Assembly: GCF_004348325.1 (NCBI RefSeq)
Contig: NZ_SMKF01000001.1
Location: 62,001-126,000 of the forward strand
From: Micromonospora sp. KC213
Lineage (GTDB): Bacteria; Actinomycetota; Actinomycetes; Mycobacteriales; Micromonosporaceae
Length of the DNA: 64,000 bases
Direction: 5' to 3'
Part shown: in pieces, positions 1-7,898 of the stretch
How the letters are laid out: every line of letters begins with the position of its first letter
How positions within the stretch are numbered: position 1 is the first letter of the stretch
Notes under the pieces: generated by a model
The model's database searches: none
What the model was told of the DNA's origin: nothing
What the model saw: only the letters and a program-made list of their open reading frames with translations
Position numbers and translations under genes: made by a program

Positions 1-61
1 CGACGCCGATGTCTCCTGCGCAGCCTTCACCTGCGTCATCCCCGCGTGGACCGTTCCGGCG

Positions 62-1039
62 ATGACGGTCGGTAGCCCTCCTCCGTTGGACGCGGAACTG
101 GCCAATCCGCTGCGGGCCATCTTGGCCGACCTACCGCCCCTGACGCTCGAGAGCATCCCCGACCGGCGGGCCCGAACCGCAGCGACCGGGATGACCGACG
201 ACGAGATCCGTCGTGGCGGCGCCTTCGAAGTGCGATGGCTCGACCTGCCGGCGGCCGGCGGCGACGGCACGATGAGGCTGCTGGTCTGCCGGAACACGGC
301 CGCGCGCGAGCCACATCCCGCGATCTTCAACATTCACGGCGGCGGCATGGTGGCCGGCGATGCGCGGTGCGCCGACCTCGGTGGCGAGTTGCGGCGGGCC
401 GAGGCACTGCGGCTGTCGGTCCTCGCCATCGAGTACCGTCTGGCCCCGGAGCATCCCGATCCGGCCCCGGTGGAGGACTGCCACGCCGCGCTGCGGTGGA
501 TCGTGGAGCACGCCGACGAGCTGGGCATCGACCCCCGCCGCATCGTCGTCAGCGGTAACAGCGCCGGTGGGGGTCTCGCTGCCGGGGTGTCGCTGCTCGC
601 CCGAGACCGGCGCACCGCACGGCCGCTGGGGCAGATGCTCCAATGCCCGATGCTCGACGACCGGTGCGACACCGAGTCGGCGCGCCAGATGGAGTCCGTG
701 GGCCTCTGGCACACCGGATCCAACCGGACCGGCTGGCGGGCGCTGCTCGGGGACCGGCAGGGCGGCGCCAACGTGTCCTGCTATGCGGCGCCTGCCCGCG
801 CATCCGATCTGCGCGGTCTTCCACCGACGTTCGTCGACGTCGGCGCAGTGGAGTCGTTGCGGGACGAGGCGATGCTGTTCGCCATGCGTCTGTGCCAGGC
901 GGGGGTCGCCACCGAGCTGCACGTGTGGTCTGGCGCGTTCCACAGCTTCGACCAGTGGGTGCCCGAGGCGGAGGTGTCCCGGGCGGCAGAGGCGGCCCGG
1001 CTCTCCTGGCTCCGCCGGCTCCTCAACCAGACAGGATGA
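62..1039 (+). CDS. alpha/beta hydrolase, hormone-sensitive-lipase (HSL) type
   Basis: A 325-residue alpha/beta-hydrolase of the HSL/acetyl-esterase group. It shows the oxyanion motif HGGG near residues 92-95, the nucleophile elbow GNSAGG near residue 165, a late acid (VESLRDEA) and a catalytic His in GAFHSFDQW. Such enzymes cleave small esters or acyl groups, probably in the cytoplasm since no signal peptide is seen. The reading frame is open to the left edge, so the protein may start further upstream. ATG 62 is preferred because it would overlap, as ATGA, the stop (63-65) of another open frame entering from the left. Its own stop overlaps an ATG at 1036, placing it at the head of the visible sugar-enzyme operon. 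Its substrate is unknown; a deacylase or transacylase in the cluster is a guess. Confidence 0.85.
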   Translation: MTVGSPPPLDAELANPLRAILADLPPLTLESIPDRRARTAATGMTDDEIRRGGAFEVRWLDLPAAGGDGTMRLLVCRNTAAREPHPAIFNIHGGGMVAGDARCADLGGELRRAEALRLSVLAIEYRLAPEHPDPAPVEDCHAALRWIVEHADELGIDPRRIVVSGNSAGGGLAAGVSLLARDRRTARPLGQMLQCPMLDDRCDTESARQMESVGLWHTGSNRTGWRALLGDRQGGANVSCYAAPARASDLRGLPPTFVDVGAVESLRDEAMLFAMRLCQAGVATELHVWSGAFHSFDQWVPEAEVSRAAEAARLSWLRRLLNQTG

Positions 1040-1062
1040 GAACGGCTCCACGAGGAGGCCCG

Positions 1063-2220
1063 ATGCGTCAACCCAAGCTAAGTCTGATCATCCCGTACGA
1101 GAGACGGCTGGACAATCTGCGGCTCGCCCTGCAGGGCCTCGCCCGGCAGACGATGTCACCGGCGGACTTCGAAGTCGTCGTCGGCACCACGAAGTACGAC
1201 GACGACTACGTCGCCACCTGCCGGGAGGTGGTCGACCGGATCAACCTGGTGACCGTCATGTCCGACGAGCGGTTCGAGATCCCGCGAGCCCGGAACCTGG
1301 CCATGCGACAGGCCACCGGAGACGTTATCGTCAACATCGACGCCGACACCCTGCTGCCGCCCCACGGCCTGCAGCACCTTTACGAGCGGCACTACGCCTT
1401 CGGACAGAACGCGTGCGTCGTGGGGCAGGTCGTGGGGTACGGCAACAACTACGACGGCGATGTCTCGCACGTCGTACCGGAGCCGTTCGAGATCTGGCAG
1501 AAGCGCCTGGAGGACCTGCACGGCATCGTGGAGCGACCACGTGATCCGCGGTTCCAAGTCGAGCACGTCATACCGTGGAGCTTCGCCTGGACGGGCCTCG
1601 TGGCGCTGCCGGCCGGGTTGGTCAGGAAGCACGACCTCTACTTCGACGAGTCGTTCATCGGATGGGGCGTCGACGACATCGAGTGGGGCTATCGCATCGC
1701 GGCCACCGGTACACCGATCCTGTTGCGTCCGGACGCGTACGCCATACATCTCCCCCACGTCCGGGACAGTGCCGCCAACTTCGTCACCGAGGCGATCACG
1801 TACCGCCAGTTCCTCCGCAAGTGGCCAGGCCCGGACGTGGAGCTCGCGGCGGCGTTCAGCGACTACGAAGCGAACGGCCTCTACCTGGACTACCTCGCCG
1901 CAGTGCGAGCCGTCCTCCGGGACGGCGCAGACCTGCTGGGCACGGTGCGCGTCGTGACGGATGGCACCGCGTCGCTGTTTCTCGGCGTGCCCCTCGATCG
2001 CGAGCATCACATTCTCGACGCCGAGGTCCGCGACGTCACGCGGTCGGCAGCCTCGGTGGAGATCCTGCCGCTGGCCGGGCTGGCTGTGCCGTACGAAGAC
2101 GGTAGCGCGGCGAACTGCCGCGTCCTGCCCACGATCGACCGCCTGCCCGCCAAGTATGTGGCCAAGGTCCGGGCCACCGCCCGGCGCCTGGTCGGCGCGG
2201 ACGCCGAGGGGGCGCGATGA
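1063..2220 (+). CDS. glycosyltransferase, GT2 fold with GT7-like C-terminal motif
   Basis: A 385-residue GT-A glycosyltransferase. The N-terminus (LSLIIPYERR) is the usual first strand of family-2 enzymes. NIDADT near residues 91-95 supplies the metal-binding DxD, and FIGWGVDDIEWGYR near residue 197 matches the galactosyltransferase/chondroitin-synthase C-terminal signature that binds the acceptor sugar. ATG 1063 is chosen because GAGG at about 1053 is well spaced; an in-frame ATG at 1036, overlapping the upstream stop, would add nine residues. The stop overlaps the next gene (ATGA). With the adjacent phosphatase and PIG-L deacetylase it could transfer an N-acetylhexosamine that is later deacetylated, as in aminoglycoside pathways. 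Donor and acceptor cannot be read from the sequence. No membrane segment is seen. Confidence 0.85.
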   Translation: MRQPKLSLIIPYERRLDNLRLALQGLARQTMSPADFEVVVGTTKYDDDYVATCREVVDRINLVTVMSDERFEIPRARNLAMRQATGDVIVNIDADTLLPPHGLQHLYERHYAFGQNACVVGQVVGYGNNYDGDVSHVVPEPFEIWQKRLEDLHGIVERPRDPRFQVEHVIPWSFAWTGLVALPAGLVRKHDLYFDESFIGWGVDDIEWGYRIAATGTPILLRPDAYAIHLPHVRDSAANFVTEAITYRQFLRKWPGPDVELAAAFSDYEANGLYLDYLAAVRAVLRDGADLLGTVRVVTDGTASLFLGVPLDREHHILDAEVRDVTRSAASVEILPLAGLAVPYEDGSAANCRVLPTIDRLPAKYVAKVRATARRLVGADAEGAR

Positions 2221-3017
2221 CGCTGCCGGCTCCTCCGTTGGCCAACGCGGACCTCAACGAGTTGCTCGCACTCGGGATCGACCTCGCCGTGCGGGCGGGC
2301 GAAGCGATCGGCGCGGAGCACGATGGTCGGCGCAGCCTTCGGGTGAAGTCCACCCCGACCGACCATGTCACCGCCGCGGATCTGGCCAGCGACGCCGCCA
2401 TCCGGGCCGGGCTCGCCGGGAGGCGCCCGCGCGACGGAATCCTCTGCGAGGACGGCGACGACATCGAGTCCGCCACCGGGCTGCGCTGGGTGGTGGACTC
2501 GCTCGACGGCACGGTCAACCATGTGCACGGTGTTCCGCACATCTCGGTGAGCATCGCCTGCGAGGCGTACGTCGGCCGGGTCTGGTCGGCCGCCGTCGCC
2601 GTCGTACTGGACGTCGCCCGTGGCGAGCTGTTCACCGCGGTGCGAGGCGGTGGTAGCCGGCTCGACGACAGGCCGATCGGCGTCACTGATCCGGTGCCGA
2701 CCGGGCAGGCGTTGGTGGCGACCGAGTTCGGTTACTCGTCGGAGAGCCGGCAGCGCCAGGCGGCCACCCTCGCCCGCGTCGCGCCGCTGGTCGGTGACGT
2801 CCGCGCCACGGGGAGTTCCGCACTCGACCTCTGCTGGACCGCGGCTGGCCGGCTCGACGGCTACTACGAGGACGAGCTGTCCCGCTGGGACTGGGCCGCC
2901 GGACGCCTGATCGTGGAGGAGGCTGGCGGGATCGTCACGGAGCTCGGCGCTGGCGTGCTGGCTGCCGGGCCCCAACTGCATCGCGCGATGCGCAGTCTGC
3001 TCGACGCGGCGGCCTGA
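2217..3017 (+). CDS. inositol monophosphatase family protein
   Basis: A 266-residue member of the Li-sensitive Mg-dependent phosphomonoesterase superfamily. It has the acidic patch CEDGDDIE, the metal site DSLDGTVNH (family consensus DPxDGTxNF) and the C-terminal signature RWDWAAG followed by EEAGG. These residues bind the Mg ions that attack inositol-1-phosphate, sugar phosphates or related alcohol phosphates. The start overlaps the glycosyltransferase stop as ATGA, so translation is probably coupled. The Pro-to-Ser change in the DPxDGT motif is a mild departure. In this context it probably removes a phosphate from a cyclitol or sugar intermediate; histidinol-phosphate or PAP phosphatase activity cannot be excluded by eye. 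Confidence 0.85.
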   Translation: MTLPAPPLANADLNELLALGIDLAVRAGEAIGAEHDGRRSLRVKSTPTDHVTAADLASDAAIRAGLAGRRPRDGILCEDGDDIESATGLRWVVDSLDGTVNHVHGVPHISVSIACEAYVGRVWSAAVAVVLDVARGELFTAVRGGGSRLDDRPIGVTDPVPTGQALVATEFGYSSESRQRQAATLARVAPLVGDVRATGSSALDLCWTAAGRLDGYYEDELSRWDWAAGRLIVEEAGGIVTELGAGVLAAGPQLHRAMRSLLDAAA

Positions 3018-3077
3018 CGGGACAGCCACCGCCTCGACCGCGAGACGTCACGAGTAAACATCTGGAGGCAGCCAGCC

Positions 3078-3842
3078 ATGTCCGGCACCGTATCGCCGCT
3101 GATCGACCGCCGTTGGCGAGTCGTGGTGATCTCCACCCATTTCGATGACGCCGCCCTGTCCCTTGGCGGTTTTCTCCTCGGGATCACGGTACCCAAGGCC
3201 GTCGTGACCGTGCACGGCGGCGCACCGGAATCCGGGACACAGCTCGCCAGCTGGGACCGGGACTGCGGCTTCACCACGGCGACAGAGGCCCACGCCACGC
3301 GCCTGGCGGAGGACGACCGGGCGTGCGCGATCCTGGGCGCCGACCAGGTGGCTCTGAACAACCCCGACAACCCGTACCGATCCGGCGGGCCGCTGATCGG
3401 CCTACGCGAGCTTTTCGCGAGCCTGGACGCGGACGTGCAGGTGCTGCTGCCGCTGGGCATCAACCAACCGGATCACGGCGTCGCGCGGGACGCGGCCCTC
3501 GCGGCGCTCGACAGCACCGGCCATCGTCGTGTGGGGATGTACGCAGACCTGCCGTACGCCGCCGCGCTCGTCACCGACTGGGCCTCCGCGCCCGCGGAGG
3601 CGCTCGCGTCGGAGTTGGCGGCCCACGACGCCGGCTATCGTGCCCTTCTGGCACGCTACGACCTGAGAATCTCGCACAGCATCACGCTCGGCCCGTCCGA
3701 GTGGTCGCGGAAACGCGATGCTGTGCTCTGCTACGCCTCGCAGCTCAGCCTCGTCGGCGCGATGGGCGAGGTGCGGCACATGGGTGCTCTGCTCGGCTAT
3801 CCGGGTGCCATGCAGCGAGAGCTCATCTGGTCTGTCGGTTAG
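3078..3842 (+). CDS. PIG-L / LmbE-type N-acetylsugar deacetylase
   Basis: A 254-residue member of the zinc-dependent LmbE/PIG-L family, which removes N-acetyl groups from GlcNAc-inositol (MshB), lipid II-like or aminoglycoside intermediates. The N-terminal metal and catalytic motif reads STHFDDAALSLGG, where the family consensus is xxHPDDxxLxxGG; the usual Pro is Phe. A later NQPDHGVARDAAL carries the third metal ligand (HxxH/DH region). ATG 3078 has GGAGG about 11 bases upstream. The gene lies 60 bp after the phosphatase gene and ends the + strand operon, followed by a 13-bp hairpin. Together with the glycosyltransferase and phosphatase it suggests formation of a free amino sugar. Confidence 0.85.
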   Translation: MSGTVSPLIDRRWRVVVISTHFDDAALSLGGFLLGITVPKAVVTVHGGAPESGTQLASWDRDCGFTTATEAHATRLAEDDRACAILGADQVALNNPDNPYRSGGPLIGLRELFASLDADVQVLLPLGINQPDHGVARDAALAALDSTGHRRVGMYADLPYAAALVTDWASAPAEALASELAAHDAGYRALLARYDLRISHSITLGPSEWSRKRDAVLCYASQLSLVGAMGEVRHMGALLGYPGAMQRELIWSVG

Positions 3843-3877
3843 TCCCCGTCTTTCCGCTGCCCGCCACTGAGGCGGGC

Positions 3878-3917
3878 CCGGCTGGTCGTGACGGTCAGCG
3901 CCGCCACGACCAGCCGG
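3878..3917. terminator. bidirectional hairpin terminator
   Basis: A perfect 13-bp stem (3878-3890 with 3905-3917) and a 14-base loop sit between the convergent stops at 3842 and 3932. The position suits termination of both operons. There is no strong T-tract, which is common in high-GC actinomycetes. Confidence 0.6.
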
Positions 3918-3931
3918 TCCACGGCCGCGAG

Positions 3932-4297
3932 CTACGGCTGGGTGGCCGTCGTGTGTGCGCTAGGCGGGAAGATGAGCTCCACCTGAGACGTCTCTTGCTC
4001 GTAGGTGGCCGAATGCTCCACTGACGTCGGCACATGGAACCAGTCGCCGGGCCCGTAGTGCCGCTCATCGCCGTCGATGGTCAGCCGCACCAGACCCTTG
4101 GTCACCACACCGGCGATGTCCAGGTCGTCGTGACGGTGCGGTGCCAGGGTGAGGCCGGCGGGGTAAGTGGCGAAGACAACCTCACAGCCCTCCGCCGCCA
4201 GTTTCCGGGCAGGGATTTTCAGGCCGTTCTGAACCACCCAGTTCTCGTCGGTCGGAAACCGTTCGATATGTGCAGGAAAAGCGGAGTCAATGACCAT
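3932..4297 (-). CDS. small cupin-domain protein
   Basis: A 121-residue single-domain cupin. Motif 1 is seen as APHRHDDLDIAGVV and motif 2 as YGPGDWFHVPTSVEHSA, giving the His/Glu-type metal site of the beta barrel. ATG 4297 is chosen, with GGGAG about 11 bases upstream; a TTG at 4315 is the longer alternative. It is the last gene of the - strand PKS-cupin-cupin operon. Small cupins in biosynthetic clusters act as isomerases, epimerases, cyclases or dioxygenases, or only bind ligand. Nothing here fixes which. It is not a close copy of the neighbouring cupin, so the two probably do different jobs or form a heteromer. Confidence 0.8.
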   Translation of the reverse strand: MVIDSAFPAHIERFPTDENWVVQNGLKIPARKLAAEGCEVVFATYPAGLTLAPHRHDDLDIAGVVTKGLVRLTIDGDERHYGPGDWFHVPTSVEHSATYEQETSQVELIFPPSAHTTATQP

Positions 4298-4344
4298 GGC
4301 GCTAGCTACTCCCAATCATCGTGCTGGCGGGGCAACGGCAGCGG

Positions 4345-4716
4345 TCAGCGGTAATGACTGGCCTTACCGCGATCGGCGATGGCGAACGTGAAGCAGCGCA
4401 CGGAGTCGTGCTCGCTCACCGGTTCAAGACTGTGCACCACATCAGACGGAATGTGGACGAGATCGCCGGGGACGACGATACGTTCGTCGTCCCCGACCCT
4501 CATTCGTCCCCGGCCGTGCAGCACGTAGTAGAACTCGACCGACGGGTGTTGGTGGGGCTCCACCAGGTCGCCGCCGGCGACCTCGAACTCGGTGACGTAC
4601 TCCAGATAACCGCCCTCGGTCACCCCGCGCAGTTCCTCCGGCCGCACCAGCCACCAGACGTCGATTGTGTTGTGCGACTTTTCCCGGACGCACTGATCTG
4701 TTGAACGTAGATCCAT
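4345..4716 (-). CDS. small cupin-domain protein
   Basis: A 123-residue cupin with both conserved blocks: EPHQHPSVEFYYVLHG (motif 1, two His and one Glu as metal ligands) and VVPGDLVHIPSDVVHS (motif 2, third His). The ATG at 4716 lies 55 bp after the PKS stop in the same direction, so the genes are probably co-transcribed. The intact HxH...E...H set makes a metal-dependent role (oxygenase, isomerase or cyclase) more likely here than simple ligand binding. The substrate may be the ACP-bound or released product of the adjacent PKS, but this is inference from position only. Confidence 0.82.
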   Translation of the reverse strand: MDLRSTDQCVREKSHNTIDVWWLVRPEELRGVTEGGYLEYVTEFEVAGGDLVEPHQHPSVEFYYVLHGRGRMRVGDDERIVVPGDLVHIPSDVVHSLEPVSEHDSVRCFTFAIADRGKASHYR

Positions 4717-4771
4717 GTGGATATCTTATCGGCGCGCGGCCGCTGCGCGACCGTACGTCGAACCACCAACC

Positions 4772-7738
4772 TCACTCGCCCTGGCGGTTCAGCGCCTCGG
4801 TAACGAGCGCGATGTGTCCGTCCAGCGTCCGCGCCGCGAGAAGGCCGCGCAGCGGCAGCGTGACGCCGGTCGTTGCCTTGATACGACGGGCCAGATGAGT
4901 CACGAGCATCGAGTCCCCGCCACGGTCGAAGAAATCCGCGGTGCCCGGGTAGTTGTCTGGTCCGAGGAGGCTGGACCACAGGTCTCGGACCAGGCTCGCG
5001 GCGTCGAGAGTCTCAGCGCCGACGGTGTGCGGCGCGGCCAAAGCGGACGCCTCGGCGACGGTTTCGCCTTCCGAACCTTTGTCCGTGGACGGTTTCGGGC
5101 GCCGACCGTCCGGCCCGACCGGCGCGGCGAGCTCCGGCGTCAGGAACCTGTCCCCGGCGAAATGGTAACCGGGAAGATGGACCGCCCTTCCCTGCCCGAC
5201 CAGGCCGGCCAACCGGACGGGGTGGCCGGCGACCCACAGCGTTCCGATGGCACCGAGCGGCCCGAGTGCCGCGCCGCCGCGGTTGTCGTCGAGCGGAATC
5301 GCCGCTATGCCGGAGTACTGCGCCATGGTGGTCAACGCGGAGCCCGGCCCCACCTCGATGGCCGTCACCGCACCGAAGTGCTCGGCCAGGCTGCCGAGCG
5401 CACCGGCGAACAGCACGGGACGCCGAATCTGTTCGACGAGCGCGCCGGCAGGCAGTCGCGCACCCGCCGGCAGCAGTGTCCCGGTGAAGCCGGAGGCGAA
5501 CGCCATCCGGCTGGGCAGGAGGTCACCAGGTGCCAGCGCTGTTTCGAGCGCTCGGACGGCCGGCTCCATCATCGTGGTGTGGAAGGCATGACTTGTTCGC
5601 AGGATCCCAGACCGGACCTTACCGTCGATCGCCTGGCGCAGCTCGGCCACCGCTCCGGCCGGTCCCGCCATGACACACATCGCCGAGCCGTTCACCGCTG
5701 CCAGTTCGAGTGGCAGCGCCGCCTGCTCCGCGAGCGCGAGTGCCGTCTGCTCGTCGCATTCCAGCCAGAGCATGCCACCCGGCGCGCAGTCCCGCATGGC
5801 CTCCGCGCGCGCGGTGACGAACGCCGCCGCCGTGGCGACGTCGAGCATCCCCGCGATGCAAGCGGCAGTGACCTCGCCGAGGCTGTGCCCCGCGACGGCA
5901 GTGGGAACGAGCCCCAGATCGTCGACGATGGTGCGGGCCAAGGCGTACTCGGTAGCGAAGAGGGCAGGCTGGGCAAGACCTGTGTCTCGCATGTCGTCGG
6001 CGCAGGACGATGGATCGAACAGGGCCCGACGCAGCCGGCCCGCTAACGGCTCGGCGAATGCCTCGATGCATCCCTCCAGCGCCGCTCGGTAACCGGGTAG
6101 CGCCTCGGCGAAGGTCAGCGCCATGCCGGGCCGCTGGGCACCCTGCCCCGGAAAAAGGAACACCAGGGGTGACGGAGCGTACCCCGGTGACCGTTCACCG
6201 GCGAGGTCCGCCTCAGCGGACAGCGTGGCCGCGGCACCGATCGGATCATCGGCGACCGCCACCATCCGAACTGGCAGTTCGGCACGCCCGCGCGCCAGCG
6301 TGTACGCCACGTCTTCGATCGCGACCGGGGTGGTGTTCAGGTGATCGCTCAGGCGCCGGGCCGCGCCGTGCAGACTCCGGGCGTCCATGGCGGACAGTGC
6401 CAGTAGCCGCGGACCGGCCGACGGGTGGCGCGGTCGTGACGGCGCTGGCGCCTCCTCCACGATGACGTGAGCGTTGGTACCGCCGATGCCGAACGAGCTG
6501 ACGCCCGCCCGGCGCGGTCCCGGGCCGCCCCACGCCTTCGGTGCGTCCGGCACGTACAGGGGCGAGCCGTCGGTCTGCAGCAGTGGATTGAGCCGCTGGA
6601 ATCCTGCCACGGGGGGCACCGTGGCCTCCCGCACGACCCGGAGCGCTTTGATGAGCCCCGCGATCCCGGCAGCGGCGTCCAGGTGACCGATGTTGGCCTT
6701 GAGCGCACCGACGGCCACCGTTCCTGGGGCCGCATCCAGGCCGGACAGCGCCGCAGAGGCGGCCGACCATTCGATCGGATCACCGATCCGCGTCCCCGTG
6801 CCGTGGGTCTCCAGATAGCCGGTCTGCGTGGCGTCAATGCCGGCCGTCGCGTAGGCGGCCCGGATCACGCTCTCCTGGCCCTCAGGCGAGGGCGCGAAGT
6901 ATCCCGCCCTGGCGGCACCGTCGTTGTTCACCGCACTGGCCACGATCACGCCGTGCGGCGGCGGGCCGTCGCCCAGCGAGTCCGCGAGCCGCCGGAGCAC
7001 CACGCAGGCGACGCCCGCGCCAGGAACGACGCCGTCCGCCGCCGCGTCGAAGGGGCGGCAGACGCCCGTCCGCGACAAGACGCCACCGGGCAGATACAGG
7101 TGGCCACCCTGCGGATAGCCGATGCCGGCGGCCACGACGACCGCCTGGTCGCATTCCCCGTTGAGCAACGCCTGCACCGCGAGGTGAACCGCCACCAGAC
7201 CGGACGAGCAGGCGGTCTGTACAGCGATGGCGGCGCCGGTCAGGCCCAGCTTGTAGGCGATAAGGCTGGCGATGAAGTCCGGCTCGGTACCGTGCAGCGC
7301 CTGGTCCAGCCGCGCTGGGTCGAGCGGCCCGCGCGTCAGCATGGCGCGGAGATAACCGCTGCCGCTGGCGCTGGTGAAGACGCTCGTCACGGGCGCGTCC
7401 CGACCAAAGCCGGATGCCGCGTCCTCCAAGCCCGCCCAGGCAGCCTCCAACATCAGCCGGTGCTGCGGATCCATCACCTCCGCGTCCCGGGGCGTGATCC
7501 GGAAGAGCGTGTGAGCGAACCTGTCGGCGTCGGGCAGGTAGCCACCTGCGGGTACATAGTCGGGGTCGTCGACGAGATCGGCGGGCACCCCTGCGGCGAG
7601 CAGCGCCTCGCGGGTGTGCGTCGTGATGAGCCGCTCGGCCCGGCAGACGGCCGACCACAGACCGTCCACGTCCCGGCGGCCGGGGAACCATCCCGCGACA
7701 CCGACGACGCCAATGTCGAGTGAACGGTCACGTGTCAT
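4772..7738 (-). CDS. type I polyketide synthase, single module KS-AT-ACP
   Basis: A 988-residue modular PKS. The KS occupies roughly residues 8-430 with active-site QTACSSG (Cys near 176) and the two His motifs ETHGTGTRIGDP and KANIGHLD. The AT follows with FLFPGQGAQ, the Ser elbow GHSLGE near residue 618, and HAFH, the signature of malonyl-CoA rather than methylmalonyl-CoA specificity. The C-terminal ACP carries FDRGGDSM (phosphopantetheine Ser near residue 940). There are no reductive or thioesterase domains. ATG 7738 is chosen because AAGGGAG lies about 6 bases upstream; an ATG at 7900 has an N-terminal extension with no domain and would overlap the divergent NRPS. One malonyl extension of an NRPS- or CoA-bound starter is the likely reaction. 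It shares a 160-bp divergent promoter region with the NRPS gene. Confidence 0.93.
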   Translation of the reverse strand: MTRDRSLDIGVVGVAGWFPGRRDVDGLWSAVCRAERLITTHTREALLAAGVPADLVDDPDYVPAGGYLPDADRFAHTLFRITPRDAEVMDPQHRLMLEAAWAGLEDAASGFGRDAPVTSVFTSASGSGYLRAMLTRGPLDPARLDQALHGTEPDFIASLIAYKLGLTGAAIAVQTACSSGLVAVHLAVQALLNGECDQAVVVAAGIGYPQGGHLYLPGGVLSRTGVCRPFDAAADGVVPGAGVACVVLRRLADSLGDGPPPHGVIVASAVNNDGAARAGYFAPSPEGQESVIRAAYATAGIDATQTGYLETHGTGTRIGDPIEWSAASAALSGLDAAPGTVAVGALKANIGHLDAAAGIAGLIKALRVVREATVPPVAGFQRLNPLLQTDGSPLYVPDAPKAWGGPGPRRAGVSSFGIGGTNAHVIVEEAPAPSRPRHPSAGPRLLALSAMDARSLHGAARRLSDHLNTTPVAIEDVAYTLARGRAELPVRMVAVADDPIGAAATLSAEADLAGERSPGYAPSPLVFLFPGQGAQRPGMALTFAEALPGYRAALEGCIEAFAEPLAGRLRRALFDPSSCADDMRDTGLAQPALFATEYALARTIVDDLGLVPTAVAGHSLGEVTAACIAGMLDVATAAAFVTARAEAMRDCAPGGMLWLECDEQTALALAEQAALPLELAAVNGSAMCVMAGPAGAVAELRQAIDGKVRSGILRTSHAFHTTMMEPAVRALETALAPGDLLPSRMAFASGFTGTLLPAGARLPAGALVEQIRRPVLFAGALGSLAEHFGAVTAIEVGPGSALTTMAQYSGIAAIPLDDNRGGAALGPLGAIGTLWVAGHPVRLAGLVGQGRAVHLPGYHFAGDRFLTPELAAPVGPDGRRPKPSTDKGSEGETVAEASALAAPHTVGAETLDAASLVRDLWSSLLGPDNYPGTADFFDRGGDSMLVTHLARRIKATTGVTLPLRGLLAARTLDGHIALVTEALNRQGE

Positions 7739-7898
7739 CGCCAACTCCCTTCCTGTGGATGAGAACACCGTCAACGGCGGGCATCGGCCGCTATGCGCCG
7801 ACGCGCCGGACAAATGAGGCGTGCGCTCGCTTCCCCGCCCCGTCCTTCGGCGTACTGGCTTATAGTCCACCACGAATGGCTCGTCGACGGGGGATGGC
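7739..7898. promoter_or_regulatory. divergent PKS/NRPS promoter region
   Basis: 160 bp between the start codons of the PKS (-) and NRPS (+) genes. It contains Shine-Dalgarno sequences for both: AAGGGAG for the PKS near 7746 and GGGGGA for the NRPS near 7889. No clear regulator palindrome was recognised, and no regulator gene lies in this part of the cluster. Confidence 0.5.

Noticed and set aside
4715-6046. + strand open frame opposite the PKS AT domain
   Set aside because: Antisense to conserved PKS motifs and without any protein-like features.
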